Assembly (NCBI GenBank): GCA_030064795.1
Contig: JASJEI010000496.1
Span: forward strand, 1-8,993
From: Pleurocapsa sp. MO_226.B13
GTDB taxonomy: Bacteria > Cyanobacteriota > Cyanobacteriia > Cyanobacteriales > Xenococcaceae
Direction: 5' to 3'
DNA: 8,993 nucleotides
The translations under genes were made by a program, and so were the position numbers. Shown piece by piece: positions 1 to 6,008 of the stretch. The number at the start of each line of letters is the position of its first letter. Positions within the stretch are counted from its first letter, which is position 1. Below the pieces are notes generated by a model that had not been told where the DNA came from, searched no databases, and saw only the letters and a list, made by a program, of their open reading frames with translations.

Positions 1-115
1 AAGTAGGTCGGGATAATTAAACTCAACTATGTTTACTTTTGTCAAGTAGATTTAATCCTTTGATTGATATTAAGTTGAAGCGAATTTACATTTTGTTACA
101 TACTTCAGGTTATTT

Positions 116-143
116 ATGTCTGTCTACTTAAGCAGACATTTTT
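116..143 (+). terminator. Hairpin with T run, possible terminator or operator
   Basis: Arms ATGTCTG (116-122) and CAGACAT (133-139) pair perfectly over 7 bases around a 10-base loop and are followed by a run of five T (139-143) on the + strand. This is the shape of a rho-independent terminator for a + strand gene left of the window. The stem is A/T-moderate, so strength would be modest. An alternative near-palindrome centred on CTTAAG (TGTCT/AGACA) sits in the same place, so a protein-binding site ahead of the hydrolase promoter is also possible. Confidence 0.4.
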
Positions 144-175
144 GTCAAAAAGGATTTGACAATATTTAAAGATAT

Positions 176-205
176 ATGACTAGGTTTTCGTTAAAGTTTT
201 ATAAT
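176..205 (+). promoter_or_regulatory. Candidate sigma70-type promoter of the hydrolase gene
   Basis: A perfect -10 box TATAAT lies at 200-205, with ATGACT (4 of 6 matches to TTGACA) at 176-181 and an 18-base spacer. Transcription would start near 212, giving a leader of about 40 bases to the ATG at 252. A consensus TTGACA also occurs at 156-161, but no good -10 box lies 16-18 bases after it. Only weak Shine-Dalgarno-like bases (GGGTAAG) precede the ATG. Confidence 0.45.
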
Positions 206-251
206 GCTTTTAAGTAGGGTGTAATTCCTTTGCCTGCTCTGGGTAAGAAAC

Positions 252-1217
252 ATGGATAGACTTGAATTTTTTGAATCAAATGGGGTAAGAATTTATGGCA
301 CACTTACCCTACCTAATAGGTTAGAAAAATCTCCCGCTTGTCTCTTCATTGGCGGCTCTTTTCCTCAAACACGAGACGGAAATCTAGATAATTCACAAAC
401 CGATTGGTTTCCCACTCCTTTGCCCGAGCGAAATCTGTTCCGCGATGAAGCCAAAATTTTGTCGCATCTCGGCATCGCTACTTTTAGGTACGATAAACGA
501 GGCTGTGGTCAAAGTGAAGGAGATTTTAATACTACCAGTCTGTTCGATTTAGTCTCCGATGCCCGCATGGCATGGCAATGGCTGCGAGGTTTGCCAGAAA
601 TCGATTCCGAAAGAATAGGCGTTCTCGGTCAAAGCGAGGGTGCCGTTATTGCTTTAATGTTAGCAGCCCAAGACCCCAACATTCACTTCTATATCTGGCA
701 GGGAGGAATCTATAATAACCTAGAACAGATCGTCAAATGGCAAGCAGAAGCATTTTGGAAAGGCGATCGCGCCAAGATCGACAACTTTAAGCAAAATGTC
801 CCGCTGATGTATTGGACCTACAAACAGATTGACGACACGATCGCTAGTGCTAAAAGGGGCGAAAATTTTTTCCTACTCGGAGATGAGCATTGGTCAAAGA
901 ATTTGTATCTGAAGGATTTAAAAGAGCATGTTGACAATCCGCCCTCCGCTTTTGTAAACAAGGTAAAATGTCCGGTGCTGATTTTACACGGCGAGATGGA
1001 TCACAATACACCCCCAACAGAGGCATTGCTGATGCAGCAAGCATTATTAAAAGCTGGGAATAAAAATGTAACAATTCACATTTTTCCCGGACTCGATCAC
1101 AGCTTCAGAAGACTTGGTGAGCCTAATGAAGATTTTGTGACGGCGATGAAAAGACCTCTCGACTCCGTGATGCCTGAAGCACTAACAAATTGGCTAAACT
1201 CCCTCGTCAATTCTTGA
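252..1217 (+). CDS. Alpha/beta hydrolase (S9/S33-like esterase or acyl hydrolase)
   Basis: A 321-residue soluble enzyme with no signal peptide or membrane segment. The catalytic triad can be placed: nucleophile Ser128 in GQSEG (126-130), Asp250 in HGEMD and His283 in GLDHSF. The segment YDKRGCGQS (80-88) is the strand-turn block typical of bacterial alpha/beta hydrolases of the dipeptidyl-peptidase/acylaminoacyl-peptidase-like group, and GGS (34-36) is where the oxyanion hole is expected. Residues about 150-230, rich in Trp, Tyr and Lys, form the lid or cap insert between the two halves. The fold and a hydrolase function on an ester, thioester or amide are well supported; the substrate is not known. 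It is the only + strand gene in the window and converges on the glycosyltransferase gene with an 86-base gap in which I see no clear terminator, so it is probably an independent unit rather than part of the opposite-strand cluster. Confidence 0.9.
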   Translation: MDRLEFFESNGVRIYGTLTLPNRLEKSPACLFIGGSFPQTRDGNLDNSQTDWFPTPLPERNLFRDEAKILSHLGIATFRYDKRGCGQSEGDFNTTSLFDLVSDARMAWQWLRGLPEIDSERIGVLGQSEGAVIALMLAAQDPNIHFYIWQGGIYNNLEQIVKWQAEAFWKGDRAKIDNFKQNVPLMYWTYKQIDDTIASAKRGENFFLLGDEHWSKNLYLKDLKEHVDNPPSAFVNKVKCPVLILHGEMDHNTPPTEALLMQQALLKAGNKNVTIHIFPGLDHSFRRLGEPNEDFVTAMKRPLDSVMPEALTNWLNSLVNS

Positions 1218-1303
1218 TTAATTATCTTTTTTACGATCGCCACTCAGCACAGCTATTTTTGCTCCTTTGACAATTACTTAACTCATCTGCTTTCTGAACT
1301 CCT

Positions 1304-2635
1304 CTAAATCTTGGCTAGAAACTTGGCTAGAAATCTGTTAGTTTGTGAATTTTGAGGTAGTTTTGTATGAGAATGAAATGAGTCAAGATACTGATGAAAT
1401 GCTTTCACCGCCTGCGCTACTCCGTCCTCTGAGCGAATTTTTTGACCGAGTACAGCCGCACGCTTTTTCATCACCTTATCCTCAACAGCCGTTCTAATAG
1501 CTGTTGCTAACTTTTCCACTGTCAACTTTTTCTTAGGAATTGGTCTGGGTCCGACTCCTAGCTGTGCCACGCGATGTCCCCAAAACGGCTGGTCGGTAAT
1601 AAAAGAAATCACAATATTCGGTACACCGGCTTTCAAAGCTGCTGCTGTTGTCCCCGCACCACCGTGATGGACAATAGCTACCATTTGGGGAAATAACCAG
1701 TTATGAGGAATCGAATCAATTTTGAAGACGGAATCTGGTAAATTAGCGTTACTAATTCCTCCCCAGCCTGTTAGTAAAATGCCTCGCTGCCCAGTTTTTT
1801 CCAAAGCTGACAAAGCAATTTCTGTCATTAATTGAGGATTGCGACCCGTCATCGAGCCAAAGTCTATATAGACTGGAGGTTGGCCAGCTTCCAGAAAATC
1901 TACTAACTCAGGTGGGGGTGAAAAGTCGGGAGGGCTATCCAAGAACCAGTAGCCCGTTACCTGGAGTTTTTCAGTCCAGTTCGCCGGCTTAGGTATGACA
2001 GTTGGACTATAACCATATAGAATGGGAACCTGCTGCCAACCCCTGTTCCAAAAAGGATTCTGCTGCCAAGTTGGTAAATTAAGTGTATTGCCACGCCACT
2101 GATTAATTGGCTTGCGAAAAATCTGCCAGAAGAGTTGCGACATTAGCAAATAGGTTAACTGGTTGACTAGACCTCCCAGACGCAGAGCAGGTGGCATCAT
2201 TGGATGCGGAAAATCCGGATTGGGAGAGAACGGTTGCAGTCCGGCTAGGTAGAACGGCACGTCTAATTTCTGAGCAATGTCGTATCCCCAAAAGGCTGTC
2301 CCATGAGCAATAATGGCATCGGTTCCTTGACAGGCATTCCAAGAGTCAACTAGAGCTCTTTCAGTCATCGGTTCAAGCATCTGGGCATAACGATGTATAA
2401 AAGTGAAGGGATTACTACCAGCGTCTAGCATTTTTTGCCCAGACTCTACCAACATGTTGGCTTGGACATCTCCTTCGACTGGGGAAAAGGTCAATCCATA
2501 GCTGCCAATTAGAGACTTAAAGTTAGAATGAGTCGCTAGTTGGACTTGATGTCCGGCTTGTTTTAATCCTAATCCCAAGGCAATAAAAGGCTGGACATCG
2601 CCACGGGAACCAATGGTTAAAATTGTAATTTTCAT
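1304..2635 (-). CDS. GT1-family glycosyltransferase, sterol glucosyltransferase-like
   Basis: A 443-residue GT-B enzyme expected to move a sugar from a UDP-sugar to a lipid or small hydrophobic acceptor. The N-terminal half opens with TIGSRGDVQPFIALGLGL (7-24), the acceptor-domain signature shared with UGT80/Atg26 sterol 3-beta-glucosyltransferases and MGT-type antibiotic glycosyltransferases. The C-terminal donor domain carries HHGGAGTTAAAL (323-334) and DQPFWGHRV (348-356), the nucleotide-sugar-binding block of this group. No signal peptide is visible; such enzymes are usually cytosolic or peripheral to membranes. The reading frame stays open 29 codons further upstream, but that would run into the PTOX coding region, and the ATG at 2633-2635 has a strong GAGGAGGT site 7-8 bases before it, so it is preferred. 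It starts 34 bases after PTOX and is probably its operon partner. The acceptor is unknown: cyanobacteria mostly lack sterols, so hopanoid, carotenoid or another lipid alcohol is as likely. The last residues contain a duplicated FLAK. Confidence 0.88.
   Translation of the reverse strand: MKITILTIGSRGDVQPFIALGLGLKQAGHQVQLATHSNFKSLIGSYGLTFSPVEGDVQANMLVESGQKMLDAGSNPFTFIHRYAQMLEPMTERALVDSWNACQGTDAIIAHGTAFWGYDIAQKLDVPFYLAGLQPFSPNPDFPHPMMPPALRLGGLVNQLTYLLMSQLFWQIFRKPINQWRGNTLNLPTWQQNPFWNRGWQQVPILYGYSPTVIPKPANWTEKLQVTGYWFLDSPPDFSPPPELVDFLEAGQPPVYIDFGSMTGRNPQLMTEIALSALEKTGQRGILLTGWGGISNANLPDSVFKIDSIPHNWLFPQMVAIVHHGGAGTTAAALKAGVPNIVISFITDQPFWGHRVAQLGVGPRPIPKKKLTVEKLATAIRTAVEDKVMKKRAAVLGQKIRSEDGVAQAVKAFHQYLDSFHSHTKLPQNSQTNRFLAKFLAKI
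1310..1333. repeat. 12-base tandem duplication at the end of the GT gene
   Basis: CTTGGCTAGAAA occurs twice in direct succession (1310-1321 and 1322-1333) just before the glycosyltransferase stop codon. On the - strand it encodes FLAK-FLAK, so the duplication keeps the frame and adds four residues to the C-terminal tail, outside the catalytic domains. It looks like a simple slippage event. Confidence 0.85.
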
Positions 2636-2642
2636 AGAAAAT

Positions 2643-2650
2643 ACCTCCTC
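2643..2650 (-). promoter_or_regulatory. Strong ribosome binding site of the glycosyltransferase
   Basis: On the - strand the sequence reads GAGGAGGT, almost fully complementary to the 3' end of 16S rRNA, about 7-8 bases before the ATG at 2633-2635. It lies in the short gap after PTOX and decides the 443-residue start over the longer open frame. Confidence 0.8.
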
Positions 2651-2669
2651 GATCTGGGAATAAAGACAT

Positions 2670-3329
2670 CTAAGCCGAGTAAAAGACTTTATTGTGAGGA
2701 CTTTCGAGAACAGATTGAGCATCTGATTCTTGACAAGCTACCATAGTTTTGACATGTTCTCCCTCGTCGTCCCGAATAGCAACAAACACATCGTAAAGGG
2801 TTTCAATTTTCGGGCGACGTTCTGCGGGTGGGTGAGAGGTTTGAAATTCATCAAACATATAGAGGTCGCCATCACGGTAATAGTTAACAGCTATTTGGGG
2901 AGCTTCTAAAGCTTTGAGTTCATCCCCATGCGCTTTCAAAAATGTGTCATAGGTATGGTAAGCGTGTCGTTCCACCAGTTCGGCAAAATAATAAGCTGAG
3001 TTCGGTGCAATCAGATAGAGTATGACGATGACCCAGTAGTAAAATAAGGCAGTGTGGCAGGCTATAAAACGGTCAATCCAGTGGCGATCGCCTCCTAAAG
3101 ATTCCATAATCAGTAGATGGTGTAGTTCGTTCCACGATTCGGCAAAGTGAACTTTAAGCCAGTCTGCTTTGCGCCAACAGCCCAGACTCTCATAAAGATG
3201 CAGGACTGAAATATAAGCAAAGTAGGGAACACGAGCCACTGTTTCTAAGACATAAAATCGGGGATACCAACGATTTCGATAGAAGTGGTTAACAAGAAAC
3301 TCTAAAGAGTTGACTAAAAGGCGAATCAT
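2670..3329 (-). CDS. ptox: Plastoquinol terminal oxidase (PTOX, alternative oxidase family)
   Basis: A 219-residue diiron carboxylate enzyme that oxidises plastoquinol and reduces oxygen to water without pumping protons. All six metal ligands expected for the family can be placed: Glu29 (YVLET), Glu68 and His71 (NELHH), Glu120 (LVERH), Glu189 and His192 (DDEGEH). The plastid/cyanobacterial type rather than the mitochondrial type is indicated by NELHHLLIMESLGGD (67-81), by the block NYYRDGDLYMFDEFQTS (149-165), which corresponds to the segment characteristic of plant IMMUTANS, and by IRDDEGEHVKTM (185-196). It should sit in one leaflet of the thylakoid or cytoplasmic membrane; hydrophobic stretch 93-109 fits that. 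The start is fixed by an AAGGAGGT site 6-7 bases upstream and by a 4-base ATGA overlap with the stop of the 74-residue gene, which suggests translational coupling. Family identity is firm; whether the substrate here is plastoquinol or another quinol is inferred from the family. Confidence 0.95.
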   Translation of the reverse strand: MIRLLVNSLEFLVNHFYRNRWYPRFYVLETVARVPYFAYISVLHLYESLGCWRKADWLKVHFAESWNELHHLLIMESLGGDRHWIDRFIACHTALFYYWVIVILYLIAPNSAYYFAELVERHAYHTYDTFLKAHGDELKALEAPQIAVNYYRDGDLYMFDEFQTSHPPAERRPKIETLYDVFVAIRDDEGEHVKTMVACQESDAQSVLESPHNKVFYSA

Positions 3330-3550
3330 TTGGGCACCTCCTTAAAATTGAGCTCAAATCCGAGTAATTTCTTCAAATAAAGGTATGCTTCTGGTGGCGT
3401 AAAAAAGTTCGATTCAATGTAAAACTCCCAACAATCTGGAAAACAACGAACAACAAAATTAGAAATAAGTCCTAACTCCATAGCCTCGGTTCCTAATTTT
3501 TCTGTTGCTTTTTCTAAGGCAAGTTGAGTGCTGAGTATCTGTTTAGTCAT
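3326..3550 (-). CDS. Small protein of unknown function, 74 residues, coupled to PTOX
   Basis: I do not recognise a family. The product is soluble-looking, with a charged, helix-prone N-terminal half (about 1-27, LALEKATEKLGTEAMELG), a central stretch with two cysteines four residues apart (Cys36 and Cys40 in RCFPDCWEF), and a C-terminal segment rich in aromatic and leucine residues (42-66). There is no signal peptide or convincing membrane span. The frame is open 28 codons further upstream, but that part is low in plausibility and the ATG at 3548-3550 has an AGGAG site 8 bases before it. Its TGA overlaps the PTOX ATG (ATGA), the tightest linkage in the window, which suggests that it is made together with, and may act with or on, the oxidase. 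That functional link is inference. The strong start signal and the overlap make it likely to be a real gene. Confidence 0.7.
   Translation of the reverse strand: MTKQILSTQLALEKATEKLGTEAMELGLISNFVVRCFPDCWEFYIESNFFTPPEAYLYLKKLLGFELNFKEVPK
3336..3343 (-). promoter_or_regulatory. Strong ribosome binding site of PTOX inside the preceding gene
   Basis: The - strand reads AAGGAGGT about 6-7 bases before the PTOX ATG (3327-3329). It lies within the last codons of the 74-residue gene and encodes part of its C-terminal KEVPK. Together with the ATGA stop/start overlap it allows both coupled and independent initiation of PTOX. Confidence 0.8.
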
Positions 3551-3558
3551 GGTTTTGT

Positions 3559-3563
3559 CTCCT
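3559..3563 (-). promoter_or_regulatory. Ribosome binding site of the 74-residue gene
   Basis: AGGAG on the - strand, 8 bases before the ATG at 3548-3550. It is the reason for preferring the 74-residue start over the ATG at 3632-3634, which has no comparable site and would overlap the preceding small gene. Confidence 0.65.
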
Positions 3564-3623
3564 AATTTTTCTCTATGTAATCCGGCTTGTATTTGTGTAC
3601 TTTTCTGTGGACAGTAGTTATTT

Positions 3624-3803
3624 TCAAAAGGCAAAATTCACCGTTAATGTTGGATAAGCTTTTTCTATAGATGCCATTTCTTTTTGCTGACCGAGAAATT
3701 CGCTATAGTCGGCTAAGTCATCGAGTCTAATCAAATTAAGCAAAATTTCTGCTCCTAACCAAAAGATGATTTTGACCCATAGTTTTTGCCACTGAATTTT
3801 CAT
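3624..3803 (-). CDS. Small single-helix membrane protein of unknown function, 59 residues
   Basis: A 59-residue product with a short basic N terminus (MKIQWQK), one hydrophobic helix at about 9-26 (WVKIIFWLGAEILLNLIR) and an acidic juxtamembrane stretch LDDLADYSEF (27-36), ending in a polar, then hydrophobic tail. The positive-inside rule predicts the N terminus in the cytoplasm. The Glu19 inside the helix and the ordered DDLADYSEF block look constrained, and I have an impression of similar small hypothetical proteins in other cyanobacteria, but cannot verify it. The ATG at 3801-3803 is preferred over an open frame reaching 3911 because AAGGA lies 7 bases upstream and the hydrophobic helix then begins normally. 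It is followed by 73 bases and then the 74-residue gene and PTOX, so it may be a membrane partner of that oxidase. No function can be assigned. Confidence 0.65.
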   Translation of the reverse strand: MKIQWQKLWVKIIFWLGAEILLNLIRLDDLADYSEFLGQQKEMASIEKAYPTLTVNFAF

Positions 3804-4085
3804 GATTCCTTCCTTGGAATTAGTGTGAGGGAGGAAAAAAGATCGTTTGGTGAGAATTGCCTCAAAAGTCGCAAATCTCTCAGTTGACTGCTTGTCTAAG
3901 TGGCAAGTCAAGAATTAGGCAATTGAACTTTACACTTTCAGTGTGCTGTAGTTGCTAGATAGTGTCCAGGAAAGATCGCAACTTAAGCAGGTAACTTATT
4001 CTTTGTATTTATAGTGCGAGTGGGAATCCCTCTAGTTATGTCGGGTTGAAGCAAAAAGCCTTTACGCCTTTAGGCTAAAGGTATG
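3804..4085. other. Intergenic region between GH3 and the small membrane protein
   Basis: About 280 bases between two - strand genes. It holds a terminator-like hairpin next to the GH3 stop, a short perfect hairpin ACACT-TTC-AGTGT (3932-3944) without a T run, and a 6-base inverted repeat AGTCAA-type pair (3884-3889 and 3906-3911). A - strand TATAAA-like -10 (around 4008-4013) exists but lacks a good -35. The open frame that continues the 59-residue gene upstream to 3911 shows no start signal. The spacing is large enough for the PTOX block to have its own promoter, but I cannot point to it with confidence. Confidence 0.5.
4053..4081 (-). terminator. Candidate terminator after GH3
   Basis: Starting about 5 bases after the GH3 stop, the - strand reads CCTTTA-GCC-TAAAGG (4081-4067), a perfect 6-base stem with a 3-base loop, followed by a second TAAAGG copy (4064-4059) and then a T run (4057-4053). 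The second copy gives an alternative stem, AGCCT with AGGCT (4076-4072 with 4061-4057), that ends directly in the T run. Two mutually exclusive hairpins could mean a simple weak terminator or partial read-through to the PTOX block. Confidence 0.45.
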
Positions 4086-5855
4086 TCACAAAGATTGCTT
4101 ATCCGATTGATAAATAACCCTACTTTCTAAAAAATCCATCATGTCGGAGCTTTTGAGCAAACGTGGCATCTTGAATTGAGTCTCAGAAGCACCCTGCAAA
4201 AGAATTTGGTTTTTGAAGCTTTCAAAAGTGCCATTTTTCACCAGCTTCAACTCAAGTAACCCAATAATATTGGCTTGTCTCAACTTTAAATAACGCCTAT
4301 TCAAGTCATAAATAACTCGTTCCATTTTCTCCTGGCAGAGTTTTAAGTTAGAAGGAGATTCAAAAATTGGGGAAACTTCTATGTAGATTACATACCGCCA
4401 CGGACGGGAAGAAAATTCCATTTTTGTGGTGTAATCTACTATTTGGCAGCCATCCCCAAGAATTTTTATGGCTTCAGTGAGGGCAGTAAAAATCGTATTT
4501 TCACTGACTTTTTCTCCAGTTAAGTTGAGGAGAGACCCCTGGCGGTACAGAAATTCTACAATTGGGGTTTGGTTATAGTGACCAATGCACTTAACCACGT
4601 CTCCAAGTCGGTATCGATAGAGTCCAGCTAACGTTGTCACCACGATTTCGTAACTCTCACCCACAGAGAGTGAGGTTAAATCAAGTGTGGTAGGTAGATC
4701 CGCATCGACTTCACCAACAGGGATAAATTCAAAGAAAGCTGCATGAGGAGTTATTAAATAACCAGTCGGCTCTTTTTCTGGCTCTAAATTGACTCCAACC
4801 CAGGATTCAGAAGCCCCATAACCAGGAGAGTATATTGGTATATCGCCAGCATAAAATTGTAACTTTTCCTTATAAAGCTGCATAGAGCCTGTAGTTATGC
4901 ACTGTATGTACGATAGTTGAGGCCAGATCCTCGGTAAAATACCTTTAAATCCTTTTTCAAATTCAGTCGAGAGTGCCTCAGCACGAGCTGGATTAGGCTT
5001 GAGGTAACTTTGCAACTCTTCCCAAGTAGACGCATCCAATTCTAGGCTTTCATCGATTCGACCACAACGAATATCGTTTACTAGTCGCGGCCAGATTTTT
5101 TCCAAGGTTTGCAAAGCCTGCAATACATTTGAGGCAAAATTCGCCGTGATGTAGGCTAGCTCTGGTTCTAGCAGACCAAATAATAAATGGCAATAATCAG
5201 CACTGCTGTAATCCGAGATTAAGAATACGCCAGGAGGGCTAGTATATTTTAGACGTAAAAGATTTTGCACAAACTTAGATTGTCTTAACCCCCCAGCAGT
5301 TCCTGTTCCTCTGGGTATGCCACTGGCTGTCAACTTTAATTCTTCTGCGTTAGCAAAGGGAAGACCACGGTAGCTGGTTGTATGCGTCTTCTCTTGAAGA
5401 TAGTAAGCCTCTGTCAGTCCTAACACAGCCTGGACGGCTTTTTGGTAAGTAGAAAATAGACGTTTTGTTCTTGGTATCAGTTTGGTTTTACCAGTCGTTC
5501 CCGCTGTTTCTTGAAAGAGAATAATTGGTTCTGCTACTAGTCGATTAAAGTCTCCCGTGTTAGCTATCTTCTCAATTAGAGAGCGGTAGTCTTCATAGGT
5601 AGTGAGCGGATGTTTTTTTTGGAAGTCAGCCACCGACTTTATAGCTGCAAAATTGTACTTTTTGCCGTATTCAGTATTCTTTTGCAGTTTTAAAATTTCC
5701 CTCAGAACTTTCTGTTGAACTGAGGATGCATTAGCAGTATCTTTTTGCAAATTTTTCAGGGCTTTTCGGTTTACATACTGCAACATCAAGAGAAACAAAC
5801 GGTCAGAAATGCGATCGAAGATTGTCTGATTATTTCCTGGAATTAGTTTTTTCAT
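4086..5855 (-). CDS. GH3-family acyl-acid-amido synthetase-like protein
   Basis: A 589-residue member of the GH3 branch of the adenylate-forming (ANL) enzymes. Plant members adenylate a carboxylic acid such as indole-acetate or jasmonate and transfer it to an amino acid; bacterial members are mostly of unknown substrate. Visible signatures are the phosphate-binding loop TAGTTGKTK (117-125), YGASE (346-350) of the adenylate-binding region, YRYRLGDVVKCIG (413-425) at the hinge, LTGEKVSE (445-452) and the family-typical C-terminal QFKMPR (560-565). Length agrees with the usual 550-610, and no motif is missing, so it should be active. It is cytosolic with no signal peptide. The ATG at 5853-5855 is preferred over one 16 codons upstream because AAAGGAA sits 6 bases before it and the downstream sequence begins the family's N-terminal helix. 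It is the first - strand gene before the PTOX block; shared transcription is possible but a terminator candidate follows. Acid and amine substrates cannot be told from the sequence. Confidence 0.9.
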   Translation of the reverse strand: MKKLIPGNNQTIFDRISDRLFLLMLQYVNRKALKNLQKDTANASSVQQKVLREILKLQKNTEYGKKYNFAAIKSVADFQKKHPLTTYEDYRSLIEKIANTGDFNRLVAEPIILFQETAGTTGKTKLIPRTKRLFSTYQKAVQAVLGLTEAYYLQEKTHTTSYRGLPFANAEELKLTASGIPRGTGTAGGLRQSKFVQNLLRLKYTSPPGVFLISDYSSADYCHLLFGLLEPELAYITANFASNVLQALQTLEKIWPRLVNDIRCGRIDESLELDASTWEELQSYLKPNPARAEALSTEFEKGFKGILPRIWPQLSYIQCITTGSMQLYKEKLQFYAGDIPIYSPGYGASESWVGVNLEPEKEPTGYLITPHAAFFEFIPVGEVDADLPTTLDLTSLSVGESYEIVVTTLAGLYRYRLGDVVKCIGHYNQTPIVEFLYRQGSLLNLTGEKVSENTIFTALTEAIKILGDGCQIVDYTTKMEFSSRPWRYVIYIEVSPIFESPSNLKLCQEKMERVIYDLNRRYLKLRQANIIGLLELKLVKNGTFESFKNQILLQGASETQFKMPRLLKSSDMMDFLESRVIYQSDKQSL

Positions 5856-5906
5856 AACGTTTCCTTTCAATGTGATTTTTAAAAGGATGGCAACGTTGGT
5901 CACTTA

Positions 5907-5935
5907 GTTACAAACAATTTCGTTCTACTTATCAA
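5907..5935 (-). promoter_or_regulatory. Candidate promoter of GH3
   Basis: On the - strand TTGATA (5935-5930, 5 of 6 matches to -35) is followed after exactly 17 bases by TGTAAC (5912-5907, 4 of 6 matches to -10). Initiation would fall near 5900, giving a leader of about 45 bases. The palindrome CAACGTTG (5891-5898) just downstream and the inverted pair AAAAGGATG/CATCCTTTT (5881-5889, 5942-5950) flanking the promoter could be operator sites, which is speculative. Confidence 0.4.
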
Positions 5936-5968
5936 TCGCTGCATCCTTTTGTTTCCCGTCAATCATCT

Positions 5969-5996
5969 GTAGGGACAATTCAGGAATTATCCCTAC
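5969..5996. repeat. 28-base near-palindrome bounded by GTAGGGA/TCCCTAC
   Basis: Left arm GTAGGGACAATTC (5969-5981) and right arm GAATTATCCCTAC (5984-5996) are complementary at 12 of 13 positions around a 2-base centre. This shape is familiar as a dispersed intergenic inverted repeat in filamentous cyanobacteria. As RNA it would be a strong hairpin on either strand, but no T run follows. It lies upstream of the GH3 promoter candidate. Confidence 0.8.
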
Positions 5997-6008
5997 TTAA
6001 ATCAAAGG

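Noticed and set aside
116..169. 17-codon + strand frame starting at an ATG in the leader region
   Set aside because: The ATG is part of a hairpin arm, there is no ribosome binding site, and the length is at chance level.
850..1074. - strand open frame of 74 codons inside the hydrolase gene
   Set aside because: Antisense to a clear alpha/beta hydrolase that has all catalytic motifs; no start signal and no recognisable protein features.
2103..2342. Second - strand frame of 79 codons inside the glycosyltransferase
   Set aside because: Out of frame with the well-supported GT; Cys/Ser-rich composition of a shadow frame.
2636..2722. 29-codon N-terminal extension of the glycosyltransferase
   Set aside because: It would overlap the PTOX coding end and pass through the strong GAGGAGGT site; the family N terminus begins at the internal Met.
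3551..3634. 28-codon extension of the 74-residue gene
   Set aside because: Overlaps the preceding small gene, lacks a ribosome binding site, while the internal ATG has one at good spacing.
3804..3911. 36-codon extension of the 59-residue membrane protein
   Set aside because: No start signal; the internal ATG has AAGGA 7 bases upstream and gives a typical small membrane protein N terminus.
5881..5950. AAAAGGATG/CATCCTTTT inverted pair as an RNA hairpin of the GH3 leader
   Set aside because: One arm lies upstream of the likely transcription start, so the two arms would not be in the same RNA.
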